6,967 bases of DNA from Moraxellaceae bacterium (GCA_002401525.1 NVTH01000225.1:1-6967), one strand, 5' to 3'. Shown: positions 1 to 6,967, counted from the first letter of the stretch. The notes: a model not told the origin generated them from the sequence alone. Made by a program: numbers and translations.

Positions 1-2873
1 GATCCCGCGAACACTCCGGCCGGCCTAACATCAGAGAAGTTGTGCGCGAAGGCCAAGAAATTATCGTCCAGGTAGACAAAGAAGAACGTGGTAACAAAGG
101 TGCCGCGCTGACTTCATTTGTGAGTCTGGCAGGCCGATACCTAGTTTTAATGCCCAACAATCCTCGGGCCGGAGGAATATCCCGCCGAATAGAGGGCGAA
201 GAACGAAGCCAACTCAAAGAAGCCATGAGCGCCATCAACATCCCATCGGGGATGGGTGTCATTATCCGCACAGCCGGAGTTGGGCGTAGCTCAGAGGAAC
301 TGCAATGGGATCTGGATTACCTAATCCATCTTTGGGAATCTATTCAACAAGCCTCTGAATCTAGACCTTCCCCTTTCCTGATTTACCAAGAAAGCAACGT
401 TATCATCCGAGCTATTCGAGATTACTTGCGCCAAGATATTGGGGAAGTGATTATAGACAACAAAGATGTCTATCAAGAAGCAGCGGACTTTATGACTCAA
501 GTCATGCCTCAATACAAAGATAAATTGAAGCATTATGAAGACTCAGTACCGCTATTTTCACGCTACCAAATCGAAAGCCAAATCGAGACTGCATTTCAGC
601 GTGAAGTGAAGCTTCCTTCCGGTGGCTCCATCGTAATCGATAACACTGAAGCATTGGTGTCCATCGACATCAACTCATCGAAAGCGACTCGTGGTGCGGA
701 CATCGAAGAAACCGCCCTTAACACCAATCTCGAAGCCGCAGACGAAATTTCTCGTCAACTTAGGCTAAGGGATATTGGCGGGCTTTTGGTAGTCGACTTT
801 ATTGACATGACACCGCCTCGCAATCAACGTGAAGTTGAGAATCGCATGCGCGACGCTTTAGCGAGTGATCGAGCCCGCGTACAAATAGGCAAAATTTCTC
901 GTTTCGGTTTAATGGAATTATCTCGCCAAAGGCTTCGCCCCTCATTAGGCGAAACCAGCGGTGTGGTGTGCCCTCGATGTCAAGGCCAAGGCACAATAAG
1001 AGACGTCGAATCCATTGGCTTATCTATTATTCGCCTTATTGAAGAAGAAGCTTTAAAAGATCGCACCGGCGAAATTCAAGCACAACTGCCTATTTCTGTC
1101 GCGACCTATTTGCTGAATGAGAAAAGAGACGCCCTACAAACCATTGAAAAACAATTAGGGCTGAGGATCGTTTTGATCCCTAACCCAAATTTAGATACCC
1201 CTCATTATGAAGTGACTCGAATACGCAGCAATAATGACCAGGAAGGATCTGAAACGCTTAGCTACGACCTACTTTCGGAAATAACTGGGCCCGAGCGAGC
1301 CCAAAGCACCACGGAAATAAAAACCTTTAAAGAAGCGCCTGCAGTAAGCATGCTTCAACAAACCACCCAAACCACCCAAACCACTGAAATTAAAAAGGAA
1401 TCTTCATCAGGGTTCCTAAAGAAAATTTCTTCCTACTTCACCAAAGGCGCAGAAGAGCCCGCTGCACAGGCCCAGACTTCGACACCGGTTAAAGAGGACA
1501 AGGAGGCAACATCTCAATCCAACACTGCTCCGGATCAACGTAACCAGGGCAACCGCAACAGCAGAAACAACCGCAACAATCGCAATAACCGCAATAATAC
1601 CGGTGAGCAAAGGAATAATAGAGGGCGTAACCAAAAACAAGAGCGAGACAATAGTGGCTCTAACAACAACTCCAACTCCAATACCAATACCAATACCAAT
1701 ACCAATACCAGCGCCAATACCAGCGCCAATAACGCTGGCAATAATGCCAAAGGGAACAATGGAGCTAACAGCAATCGTCGCCCCAATAACCGTAATCAAA
1801 AACGAGAAGACAATAACGAACAAGACAACGCTAACCGCAAAGACGCCTCACCCAGGAGGGATAGAACACGTAATCCTCCGCCTAAAAAAGCACCTGTGAA
1901 TCGAACCGGTAAACCTCAAAATGAAAGCCGAGGCGACAATAGCTCAGGAAACCAACCCGGCCAGACTGCAGCAAAACCCAGCTCCGAGAATCAAGGCGCT
2001 ACGGCTCAAGCCAGAGGTAATCAAAGCGGCGGCAATCAAGACACTACCAACCAAAATAACGCCAGCCAAAATGCAGCAGTTCAAAATGTAGGCCACCAGA
2101 CCCCACCCCCAAGTGCGGATGCGAAAACTACAGCCAGCAACGAGCCGGAGAATAATCAGGTCGCCAGTTCCAACCAGGCAGCCATTGCAACGCTGCCCAC
2201 CGCAGAACTGTCTAGCAGAGAAAAATCAGTTTCTGCACAGATAGGGGCCGATTCGGAAGCAGGCAAAAACGCCGTGTCTAGCCAAAGCACAGACACAGGG
2301 GCAACCAACGCTAAAGAGAGCGTATCTGTTCCCGCTGAAACGCAGAAAAATGAACCCGTCGCCCGCTCTTCTAACCCACCGGCCAATGCCACGGAAACTC
2401 CCAGTGAAGAACCTTCGGCTAAAAAGGAGGCTTTCCAAGCAAGCACGGATCAGCAGGCAGCACGTCAATCAACGGACAAGCCAGCGCCTAAACCCCAAGG
2501 TCGCGCTTCCAATGACCCTCGTGAAATCAAAAAACGCCAGAAAAGAGAAACTGAGGAAAAACTAGCGAAGGAAAAAGCGACGCAGGCAACTCAAGCTGAA
2601 ACGCCAAAACTGGAAACCACTCCGGCCATGGCAACGGCGCCTGCAGCGACAGTAGAAAAGCAAGCGCCTGTAGCAACACCAGTGCCTCCTGCAGCAACAC
2701 CAGCACCTAAAGTCATTACAGAAGCCACCGCTCCTGAGGCGATTTCAGTCCCAGAAATGAAAGCTAAAAGTAATGAAACTAAACAGGGCAATGCTAAGCT
2801 GGATAATACTAAGCTAGAAAAACCTAAGCAGGATAAACCTAAACAAGACGAAGCTACGAAAATAGCGGAATAG
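1..2873 (+). CDS. rne: Ribonuclease E, 5'-truncated by the window edge
   Basis: RNase E is the endoribonuclease that starts decay of most mRNAs, matures rRNA and tRNA precursors, and scaffolds the membrane-attached degradosome. The frame is open from base 3. By eye the first codon matches about residue 81 of the E. coli enzyme, so some 80 residues (most of the S1 domain) lie upstream, and the complete protein would be about 1037 aa against 1061 in E. coli. Visible landmarks in E. coli numbering are the 5'-phosphate sensor R169-T170 in IIRTAGVG (base 267), catalytic D303 in SIDIN (666-668) and D346 in VVDFIDMTP (795-797), and the zinc-link CPRC, C404 and C407 (969-980). The small domain ends near base 1240. 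The rest, over 500 residues, is low-complexity scaffold. It holds an amphipathic helix [13 protein letters not shown] (1410-1448), Arg/Asn-rich RNA-binding-like sequence (about 1551-1652), an Asn/Thr repeat, and a charged [10 protein letters not shown] island (from 2511). GTG at 42 is an internal Val, not a start. No frameshift is seen. Confidence 0.97.
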   Translation, partial: SREHSGRPNIREVVREGQEIIVQVDKEERGNKGAALTSFVSLAGRYLVLMPNNPRAGGISRRIEGEERSQLKEAMSAINIPSGMGVIIRTAGVGRSSEELQWDLDYLIHLWESIQQASESRPSPFLIYQESNVIIRAIRDYLRQDIGEVIIDNKDVYQEAADFMTQVMPQYKDKLKHYEDSVPLFSRYQIESQIETAFQREVKLPSGGSIVIDNTEALVSIDINSSKATRGADIEETALNTNLEAADEISRQLRLRDIGGLLVVDFIDMTPPRNQREVENRMRDALASDRARVQIGKISRFGLMELSRQRLRPSLGETSGVVCPRCQGQGTIRDVESIGLSIIRLIEEEALKDRTGEIQAQLPISVATYLLNEKRDALQTIEKQLGLRIVLIPNPNLDTPHYEVTRIRSNNDQEGSETLSYDLLSEITGPERAQSTTEIKTFKEAPAVSMLQQTTQTTQTTEIKKESSSGFLKKISSYFTKGAEEPAAQAQTSTPVKEDKEATSQSNTAPDQRNQGNRNSRNNRNNRNNRNNTGEQRNNRGRNQKQERDNSGSNNNSNSNTNTNTNTNTSANTSANNAGNNAKGNNGANSNRRPNNRNQKREDNNEQDNANRKDASPRRDRTRNPPPKKAPVNRTGKPQNESRGDNSSGNQPGQTAAKPSSENQGATAQARGNQSGGNQDTTNQNNASQNAAVQNVGHQTPPPSADAKTTASNEPENNQVASSNQAAIATLPTAELSSREKSVSAQIGADSEAGKNAVSSQSTDTGATNAKESVSVPAETQKNEPVARSSNPPANATETPSEEPSAKKEAFQASTDQQAARQSTDKPAPKPQGRASNDPREIKKRQKRETEEKLAKEKATQATQAETPKLETTPAMATAPAATVEKQAPVATPVPPAATPAPKVITEATAPEAISVPEMKAKSNETKQGNAKLDNTKLEKPKQDKPKQDEATKIAE
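1359..1385 (+). repeat. Three tandem 9-bp repeats inside rne
   Basis: CAAACCACC occurs twice in a row, followed by CAAACCACT. The unit is a multiple of three bases and encodes repeated Gln-Thr-Thr in the linker between the catalytic domain and the amphipathic helix. Gain or loss of a unit would lengthen or shorten the linker without shifting the frame. Confidence 0.85.
1410..1448 (+). other. Putative membrane-targeting amphipathic helix of RNase E (segment A)
   Basis: These codons give [13 protein letters not shown]. Phe, Leu, Ile, Tyr and Phe alternate with Lys and Ser as expected for one greasy and one basic face. The segment lies at about position 550-563 in E. coli numbering, just past the catalytic half. 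The E. coli membrane-binding segment A (about 565-585) occupies the same place. It is flanked by disordered, polar sequence, so it is the only hydrophobic patch in this part of the scaffold. The role is inferred from position and composition. Confidence 0.6.
1563..1598 (+). repeat. Four tandem Arg-Asn-Asn codon triplets inside rne
   Basis: Four 9-bp units encode (Arg-Asn-Asn)4. The first unit uses AGA and the others CGC, with AAC/AAT alternating, so the DNA is diverged while the peptide is constant. They sit in an Arg/Asn-rich stretch (about 1551-1652) at the place where E. coli RNase E has its arginine-rich RNA-binding region. The positive charge suggests RNA contact; this is an inference from composition and position. 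Confidence 0.8.
1678..1730 (+). repeat. In-frame hexanucleotide microsatellite (CCAATA) in rne
   Basis: Five perfect CCAATA units run from 1678 to 1707. They are followed by alternating CCAGCG and CCAATA units to about 1730. The frame reads AAT ACC, giving an Asn-Thr run and then Asn-Thr-Ser-Ala. Because the unit is six bases, slipped-strand changes would add or remove Asn-Thr pairs without a frameshift. The same DNA produces long Gly-Ile/Leu-Val open frames on the opposite strand, which are artefacts. Confidence 0.9.
2502..2543 (+). other. Conserved-looking NDPR island in the RNase E scaffold
   Basis: The codons give [14 protein letters not shown], a basic and ordered-looking island in otherwise Ala/Pro/Gln/Thr-rich sequence about 115 residues from the C-terminus. 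From memory, NDPR-type short linear motifs occur in Pseudomonas-group RNase E scaffolds, where they are linked to partner binding, possibly PNPase. The match here is by eye and the partner is not established. Confidence 0.5.
2820..2849 (+). repeat. Two tandem 15-bp repeats at the 3' end of rne
   Basis: AAACCTAAGCAGGAT is followed directly by AAACCTAAACAAGAC (12 of 15 bases identical, all differences in third codon positions). Each encodes Lys-Pro-Lys-Gln-Asp. Looser relatives precede them (AKLD, TKLE), so the Lys-rich tail of RNase E appears to have grown by duplication of a short charged unit. Confidence 0.85.
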
Positions 2874-2879
2874 CACCCC

Positions 2880-2919
2880 CCCCTGCTTGGATCAATAGTC
2901 CTTATTATCCAAGCAGGGG
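2880..2919 (+). terminator. Strong hairpin just after rne; 3'-end stem without a U-tract
   Basis: CCCCTGCTTGGAT (2880-2892) and ATCCAAGCAGGGG (2907-2919) are perfect complements. Past a one-base bulge (C2893), AATA (2894-2897) pairs with TATT (2903-2906), leaving the 5-nt loop GTCCT. The total is 17 base pairs, starting 7 bases after the rne stop codon. The bases after the stem are ACCGCGAAAAAC, so there is no T-run and it is not a classical intrinsic terminator. It could protect the rne mRNA 3' end after Rho-dependent termination or processing. The arm starts within a run of eight C (2876-2883). Confidence 0.55.
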
Positions 2920-2925
2920 ACCGCG

Positions 2926-2955
2926 AAAAACTAGACGCGTTTCAAAAACACGCCT
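2926..2955 (-). terminator. Intrinsic terminator for the cyclase gene
   Basis: Read on the minus strand, AGGCGTGTTT, loop TTG, then AAACGCGTCT form a 10-bp stem including two G.U pairs, followed after AG by five T. It lies about 116 bases past the stop of the cyclase gene. On the plus strand the two wobbles become A-C mismatches and no T-run follows, so it serves the minus-strand transcript only. The short 3-nt loop and modest T-run limit certainty. Confidence 0.6.
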
Positions 2956-3010
2956 CAAAAACAAAGTTCAATATCCCAGTCATAACTTGAGAACCCAACG
3001 CTGAGGCACC

Positions 3011-3048
3011 GGCGATTGACATCAAGTCTCAAACTAGAATCAACCGCC
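3011..3048 (-). other. 3'-UTR stem-loop of the cyclase transcript
   Basis: On the minus strand GGCGGTTGA pairs with TCAATCGCC over nine positions, one of them G.U, around a 20-nt loop. It begins 23 bases past the cyclase stop codon. There is no T-tract, so it is not itself a terminator. As with the terminator further on, the imperfect pair is G.U only in the minus-strand RNA, which fits a structure of the cyclase mRNA. The large loop makes it only a modest candidate. Confidence 0.35.
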
Positions 3049-3070
3049 ATCAGCCCCCAAACTAAATACC

Positions 3071-6000
3071 CTAAGCTGGCTCAGTCTCAAGCTGTGCCAA
3101 AAGCCGAGTCGCATTTCGATAATCTTGGGTTTTATAGCCTTCAGCCACATCATCCAATGTGGTTCTTAATAATTGCCTCGCTTCATCATCCTTGTTTTGC
3201 GCAATCCAGAGCTGCCCCAGATCAATGGCCACTCTCATAATTAAAAAATTAGCGCCTTGCCTACGAGCGAAATCTAAGGTTTCTTCGTAGGCCTGCTCGG
3301 CTTTTAAAAGCTGATTATCGCCTCGCCAATAAAGCATTGCGTTAATACGCATCGCTTCGACCTGAAACCAGCGTTCGCCACTACTTTCAATTTGAATCAA
3401 AGCCTCATTATTAACCTGACGCGCTCTATCAAGATCACCCTGATCGAAAAGCAATCCAGCAAACAAAGTTCGAAAATAAGCACTCGCCAGTTGATTCCCT
3501 GAATCACAATAACTATTCAATGCTTCTTCGTACAACGCAACATTATCCGACCCATGCCCAAAGCACTCATTCGCATAAGCCTCAAACATTTTTCCAGCCG
3601 AACGCCAAAACGAAAATTCATAGCTTCCCGCTAAAGCAATTTGCAACTTCGCCTGCTTTAAAACACTGCCTAAATCCCCACGTAACTGGGATACACAGCA
3701 CACAAAATGACGCGCATAGGCTTGGCTGAATGGATGAGCCATTTTATCGGCGAGGTGCAAAGACTCAATGGCTTTTTCCAGCGCTTTATCTGGATACCCT
3801 CTTAGTTGCAACACACACGCCTCATCAGATAAATTGGCCACACGAGTGTCTTGGGTATAACTGGGAGTCCTGCGGCCAGAAATAGCTTCCTGGCTATTAA
3901 TCTTTTGCCCTGACTCAGTCAACACCGTCCAAGCCTCCGGAAATCTGCCCACCCAAAATAAGGTAGACCCCATCGCTCGATTGGCCTCGTCGATATACTT
4001 GGTATTTCCAGAGACCTCCGCCAAAGACTTGAGCTGCGAGGCTAAATCAAGCGCGGTGTCCATTTTCGAACGCACTAAATAGAAACCCCATAAACCACAA
4101 AGCACGGGGAACACTGTGCCCACATCGCTAATGCCTTTACACAGCTCTCTAGCGCGACTGTAAGCCAATTCCACCCCAGGCGCGGCATAGCCTTTACTCA
4201 TCATTAACGCCAAGCCCAATGACGACTGGAACGCTAATTCGAGCGAGGCAATAAACTGATGTCGATTACTGTTGGCGCTTTCCTCCTCGGTGCTAAGGGA
4301 TTCATCGGCCACCTTAACACGCCCCAAAGTTTCCAACCCTCGAGTCAAATGCACGATGGCTTCAATATTAGCGGATCGTTGCATGGCTCGTTTGGCCGCC
4401 GACAGCCATTGAAATACGGCTTCTTCTAACTGCCCAGCCTCCGTGCAGTGATGCGCTTGAATTTCAGGGTTCTCATTCACGAGCTCGGGAAATTTCTCAC
4501 GTAAAATAGTCGCTATTCTTCGATGAAATTTTTGCCGCGTACTTTTAAGCAAAGAACGGTAAGCTACTTCGTGAATCAACGCATGGCGAAAACTAAAAAA
4601 AGATTGCCCTAAAGGGTCAATGATATCCGCCACTACCAATTGAGTTAAATCTTCATGTAACTGCCCCTCTCCTCGTGAAGTCACCGCTTCCAGAAGTTCC
4701 ACAGCGAACTCTCGCCCTAAAGTAGAACTTAATTGAGCGAGCTCTTTCGCAGGCCCTAACCGATCAATTTTAGCCATCAACGAATCTCTAAGCGTTGATG
4801 GGATTGAAAGGCTTGATAAAGGTCGACGTAATTCGTAACGGTCGTTGTTCTCTATCACCAGATCAGACTCCAACACCATCCTCGTGGTTTCCTCAATAAA
4901 ATAAGGAGTCCCATCAGTTTTCTCTGCAATTTGCTTCAACAACTCCTTGGGAAGTGGTTTGTCACCCGCAATTTTATTAATGAGCGTAAAAGTATCCTGT
5001 TGATTCAAGCGGGTAAGCATGAGATGCGTTATGCCCGATTGATTCCCCCACGCTGGCGTGAACTCATTACGGTAACTCAGCATTAAGAGAATACGAGTAG
5101 CCGAAGCCCTTTGGATAATAAGGTTCAAAAACTCTAGAGACGACGGATCAATCCAATGCAGATCTTCGACCACTATCACCACGGTGCGTTGCCCTGACAT
5201 CGCAATAATAAGCGATTCAAGCGCTTGAAATGTCTTCTGTTTATTCTGTGGAGGTGCTAGCCGGAGTGACGAATACTTACTTCCAGACAAATCGACATTC
5301 AACAAATCAGCGATCAACGGAATCGAATCTCCCAAAGGAAGACCAAATACAGACAATACTTTTTCAATTCTTCTTAGTTTTTGGCGCTCCGACTGCGCAC
5401 CTTCGATATACATTTCACGCCGCAATAATTCAATGATTGGATGCATGTAACTATTTTGGTAATAGGCTCTGCCCCAGCATTCAAGCAGAAAATAGTGGGT
5501 GCTATCAATTCCACTCTTAGCGGCATTAATCAAACGAGACTTACCCATCCCAGGCTCACCGCTCACTAAAGCAACCTGCCCTCGCTCCTCATTTGCCTCA
5601 TTAAGCAGGCCGATCAGCAGCTTCAGCTCCTGATCCCGCCCGACGAGAGGCAATGAATCTAAGCATAATTCATCAGCAAGTTTATGCGGGTTAGGGTAAG
5701 CCCGAATCGGCTGATGAAGTCGCACAGGAGCAGAGAACCCTTTAAGGTCAAAAACCCCCATATCTTCACATTCAAAAGCGGAAGAAATTAATCGCTGGGT
5801 CGCGGCACTAATCACCACACTGTCAGGTCGTGCCTGGTCTTGAATTCTAGCGGCCAAATTAGGGGTCGCACCTAACGCAACAGTGCGTTTATCTCCGCCC
5901 CCCACTTCACCCACCACCACTAGCCCGGTATGCGCCCCAATCCGAACTGACAAACTAACCCCTCTATTTTGCTCCACCTTCTTACATAACAATTGAATAT

Positions 6001-6511
6001 TTGTTAGTAATTCCAATGCGGCGGCCACCGCTCTATGAGCATCATCTTCATGAGCATGGGGGTAACCAAAATAACAAAGCACTCCATCGCCTAAAAACTG
6101 TGCAATATAACCGTCATACTTTTTAATGACCGTATTGCAACTCTCCCGGTAATCCCTGAGCACTTCCCTAAAGTCTTCAGGATCAAGCTTCTCCGAAATA
6201 GCAGAGGAACCCACAATATCGCAAAACAATACTGTTATTTGACGACGTTCAGCCTCGTGATTACCAAAAAACAACTCAGTGTCAGCGCTTGCTTCTTCAG
6301 CCTTACTAAGCTCGGGCTTGAGTTCCGATACTTTGGACACCCCGGACAAATTCTTAGTGGCCTCCAGCGATTGAGCGCACTGGCCACAAAACTTAAACCC
6401 TGCTGGGTTTTCAAACCCACACGATTGGCAGTTCTGCTGCAGCCCTTGACCACAATTACCACAGAACTTCATCCCATCAGGACCTTCAAAGTCACATTGA
6501 TTACAACGCAT
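3071..6511 (-). CDS. Double zinc ribbon / class III nucleotide cyclase / STAND-type ATPase / TPR protein
   Basis: A 1146-aa signalling protein with no signal peptide or membrane segment, so presumably cytoplasmic. Residues 3-45 are two zinc ribbons (CxxC-x10-CxxC at C3/C6/C17/C20 and C28/C31/C42/C45). A polar linker follows. Residues 88-268 are a class III adenylate/guanylate cyclase domain with metal ligands D98 (FCDIVGSS) and D142 (FLGDG) and catalytic N218 and R222 (NLAAR). The usual base-reading Lys and Asp positions are Q138 and V211. Residues 285-480 are an ATPase module (PLVGRDQEL, Walker A GEPGMGKS with K324, Walker B VVIVVEDLHWID), with winged-helix-like sequence to about 660. Residues 685-1140 are TPR-like helical repeats. 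Related fusions are known in proteobacteria; ligand and product are unknown. The ATG at 6511 is chosen because the zinc ribbon starts at residue 3 and an in-frame TAG (6548-6550) precedes it with no other start between. GGGG seven bases upstream is a weak ribosome site. Confidence 0.93.
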   Translation of the reverse strand: MRCNQCDFEGPDGMKFCGNCGQGLQQNCQSCGFENPAGFKFCGQCAQSLEATKNLSGVSKVSELKPELSKAEEASADTELFFGNHEAERRQITVLFCDIVGSSAISEKLDPEDFREVLRDYRESCNTVIKKYDGYIAQFLGDGVLCYFGYPHAHEDDAHRAVAAALELLTNIQLLCKKVEQNRGVSLSVRIGAHTGLVVVGEVGGGDKRTVALGATPNLAARIQDQARPDSVVISAATQRLISSAFECEDMGVFDLKGFSAPVRLHQPIRAYPNPHKLADELCLDSLPLVGRDQELKLLIGLLNEANEERGQVALVSGEPGMGKSRLINAAKSGIDSTHYFLLECWGRAYYQNSYMHPIIELLRREMYIEGAQSERQKLRRIEKVLSVFGLPLGDSIPLIADLLNVDLSGSKYSSLRLAPPQNKQKTFQALESLIIAMSGQRTVVIVVEDLHWIDPSSLEFLNLIIQRASATRILLMLSYRNEFTPAWGNQSGITHLMLTRLNQQDTFTLINKIAGDKPLPKELLKQIAEKTDGTPYFIEETTRMVLESDLVIENNDRYELRRPLSSLSIPSTLRDSLMAKIDRLGPAKELAQLSSTLGREFAVELLEAVTSRGEGQLHEDLTQLVVADIIDPLGQSFFSFRHALIHEVAYRSLLKSTRQKFHRRIATILREKFPELVNENPEIQAHHCTEAGQLEEAVFQWLSAAKRAMQRSANIEAIVHLTRGLETLGRVKVADESLSTEEESANSNRHQFIASLELAFQSSLGLALMMSKGYAAPGVELAYSRARELCKGISDVGTVFPVLCGLWGFYLVRSKMDTALDLASQLKSLAEVSGNTKYIDEANRAMGSTLFWVGRFPEAWTVLTESGQKINSQEAISGRRTPSYTQDTRVANLSDEACVLQLRGYPDKALEKAIESLHLADKMAHPFSQAYARHFVCCVSQLRGDLGSVLKQAKLQIALAGSYEFSFWRSAGKMFEAYANECFGHGSDNVALYEEALNSYCDSGNQLASAYFRTLFAGLLFDQGDLDRARQVNNEALIQIESSGERWFQVEAMRINAMLYWRGDNQLLKAEQAYEETLDFARRQGANFLIMRVAIDLGQLWIAQNKDDEARQLLRTTLDDVAEGYKTQDYRNATRLLAQLETEPA

Positions 6512-6808
6512 GTTCTTGCCCCAAATTTCTATACAACACCGAGACTGCTAGAAACCCTAACTTACATAAACAATCGCCACGGGTATACCTATGAAGGAGT
6601 ATTAACACATAGATACCCAGTCCAGAAAACCAGGCATGTTTTAACACTTTTCAAGGCACCATGAAACAACTCGTTAACATAAAGCCGTTACATTTTATTT
6701 TTATTAGGAATTACACTTATACATTAAAAATATCCAACCTCTACTTAAAGAATCAACCAGCACTGGCTAGATTAATGACAGGTTAATTAATAACCGGCCA
6801 AAATAGAT
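6512..6808. other. AT-rich intergenic region upstream of the cyclase gene
   Basis: About 297 bases lie between the cyclase start and the stop of the right-edge gene, and both genes run leftward. It should contain the cyclase promoter. On the minus strand I see only weak boxes: TTGATT, a 17-base spacer and ATATTT ending near 6730; and TATAGA about 18 bases before the ATG with no matching -35. Neither is good enough to call. It also holds the inverted repeat listed separately, a small palindromic GGTTA-ATTAA-TAACC at 6781-6795, and a 41-codon plus-strand ORF that I do not believe. The gap size suggests the cyclase gene is transcribed on its own. Confidence 0.5.
6581..6618. repeat. Interrupted inverted repeat upstream of the cyclase gene
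   Basis: GGGTAT (6581-6586), then AC, then CTATG (6589-6593), is complemented by CATAG (6608-6612) and ATACCC (6613-6618). All 11 positions pair, with a two-base bulge on one side and a 14-nt centre. It lies 70-107 bases upstream of the cyclase ATG. That position suits an operator for a dimeric regulator or a 5'-leader hairpin, depending on where transcription starts. No regulator family is recognised from the sequence. Confidence 0.45.
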
Positions 6809-6967
6809 CTATTGTTGTTCCCGCCATTGCCATGGAGGCATAGGATTTTCCTCCTGCCAGACACCCTTCCTGTTAAATTTTGCTTGAACTTGCAGCGCCA
6901 TTAAATCGATATTCTGATTTGACGAAGTCATTACCCAAGCCGCACCGCTGGAGACTAAAGAGCCGGC
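6809..6967 (-). CDS. C-terminal fragment of an unrecognised protein
   Basis: The minus-strand frame is open from the right edge for 52 codons and ends at TAG (6809-6811). The peptide begins AGSLVSSGAAWVMTSS and ends in a Trp/Pro-rich, hydrophilic tail, MPPWQWREQQ. I do not recognise a family. It looks protein-like and has mixed, ordinary codons. However, a second minus frame (31 codons, to the edge) and a plus frame (about 37 codons) are also open here, so the call rests on length and composition. It is co-directional with the cyclase gene but separated by about 297 bases, so co-transcription is unlikely. No convincing terminator follows it. Confidence 0.45.
   Translation of the reverse strand, partial: AGSLVSSGAAWVMTSSNQNIDLMALQVQAKFNRKGVWQEENPMPPWQWREQQ

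Noticed and set aside
42..44. GTG as a start codon for RNase E.
   Set aside because: The frame continues upstream to the window edge with RNase E-like residues (GRPNIREVV), so this GTG is an internal Val.
1416..1823. Minus-strand ORF with striking Gly-Ile repeats, and overlapping Leu-Val and Thr-Pro-Ile ORFs in other frames.
   Set aside because: These are readings of the Asn/Thr hexamer repeat of rne in other frames; they have no start signals and lie within a clear coding frame.
2874..3070. Functional coupling of rne and the cyclase gene because they are neighbours.
   Set aside because: They are convergent with separate 3' structures; adjacency alone gives no evidence for a shared pathway.
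6512..6545. TATAGA near 6528 as the -10 box of the cyclase promoter.
   Set aside because: No acceptable -35 box at 16-18 bases, and it would leave a leader of only about 10 bases.
6239..6664. 141-codon plus-strand ORF overlapping the cyclase start and leader.
   Set aside because: Mostly antisense to the conserved zinc-ribbon and cyclase codons; no ribosome site and no recognisable domain.
6661..6786. 41-codon plus-strand ORF starting at ATG 6661 (MKQLVNIKPLHFIFIRN...) with AAGG just upstream.
   Set aside because: The AAGG lies only four bases from the ATG, the codons simply mirror the AT-rich intergenic composition, no promoter or terminator goes with it, and the peptide resembles nothing known.
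6781..6795. GGTTA-ATTAA-TAACC as a terminator for the right-edge gene.
   Set aside because: Five base pairs, almost all A-T in the inner part, with no T-run on either strand.

Overview
The window reads as chromosomal DNA of a gammaproteobacterium of moderate GC content. The main evidence is an RNase E whose catalytic half aligns by eye almost residue for residue with the E. coli enzyme. Its non-catalytic half has the gammaproteobacterial plan: a membrane-binding amphipathic helix, an arginine-rich stretch, and a conserved NDPR island near the C-terminus. I cannot name the genus.

Layout, left to right. (1) Bases 1-2873, + strand: rne without roughly its first 80 codons. It encodes a near-intact catalytic domain and a long, asparagine-rich, disordered scaffold built partly from short in-frame DNA repeats. 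(2) Bases 2874-3070: a convergent intergenic region with three hairpins. A strong perfect stem begins 7 bases after the rne stop. An intrinsic terminator and a further 3'-UTR stem both belong to the opposite-strand gene. (3) Bases 3071-6511, - strand: a 1146-residue multidomain signalling protein (double zinc ribbon, class III nucleotide cyclase, STAND/AAA-type ATPase, TPR-like helical repeats). (4) Bases 6512-6808: AT-rich intergenic DNA upstream of the cyclase gene, with one notable interrupted inverted repeat and no convincing gene. (5) Bases 6809-6967, - strand: the probable last 52 codons of an unrecognised gene that runs off the right edge.

rne and the cyclase gene are convergent, so no operon or shared function is implied. 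RNase E starts bulk mRNA decay and scaffolds the degradosome. The cyclase protein looks like a one-component sensor that would couple ligand or partner binding by its ATPase/TPR part to cyclic-nucleotide synthesis. I see no mobile element, CRISPR array, tRNA or rRNA. No clearly new system is evident. The best leads are the atypical base-recognition residues of the cyclase, the repeat-driven RNase E scaffold, and the inverted repeat upstream of the cyclase gene.
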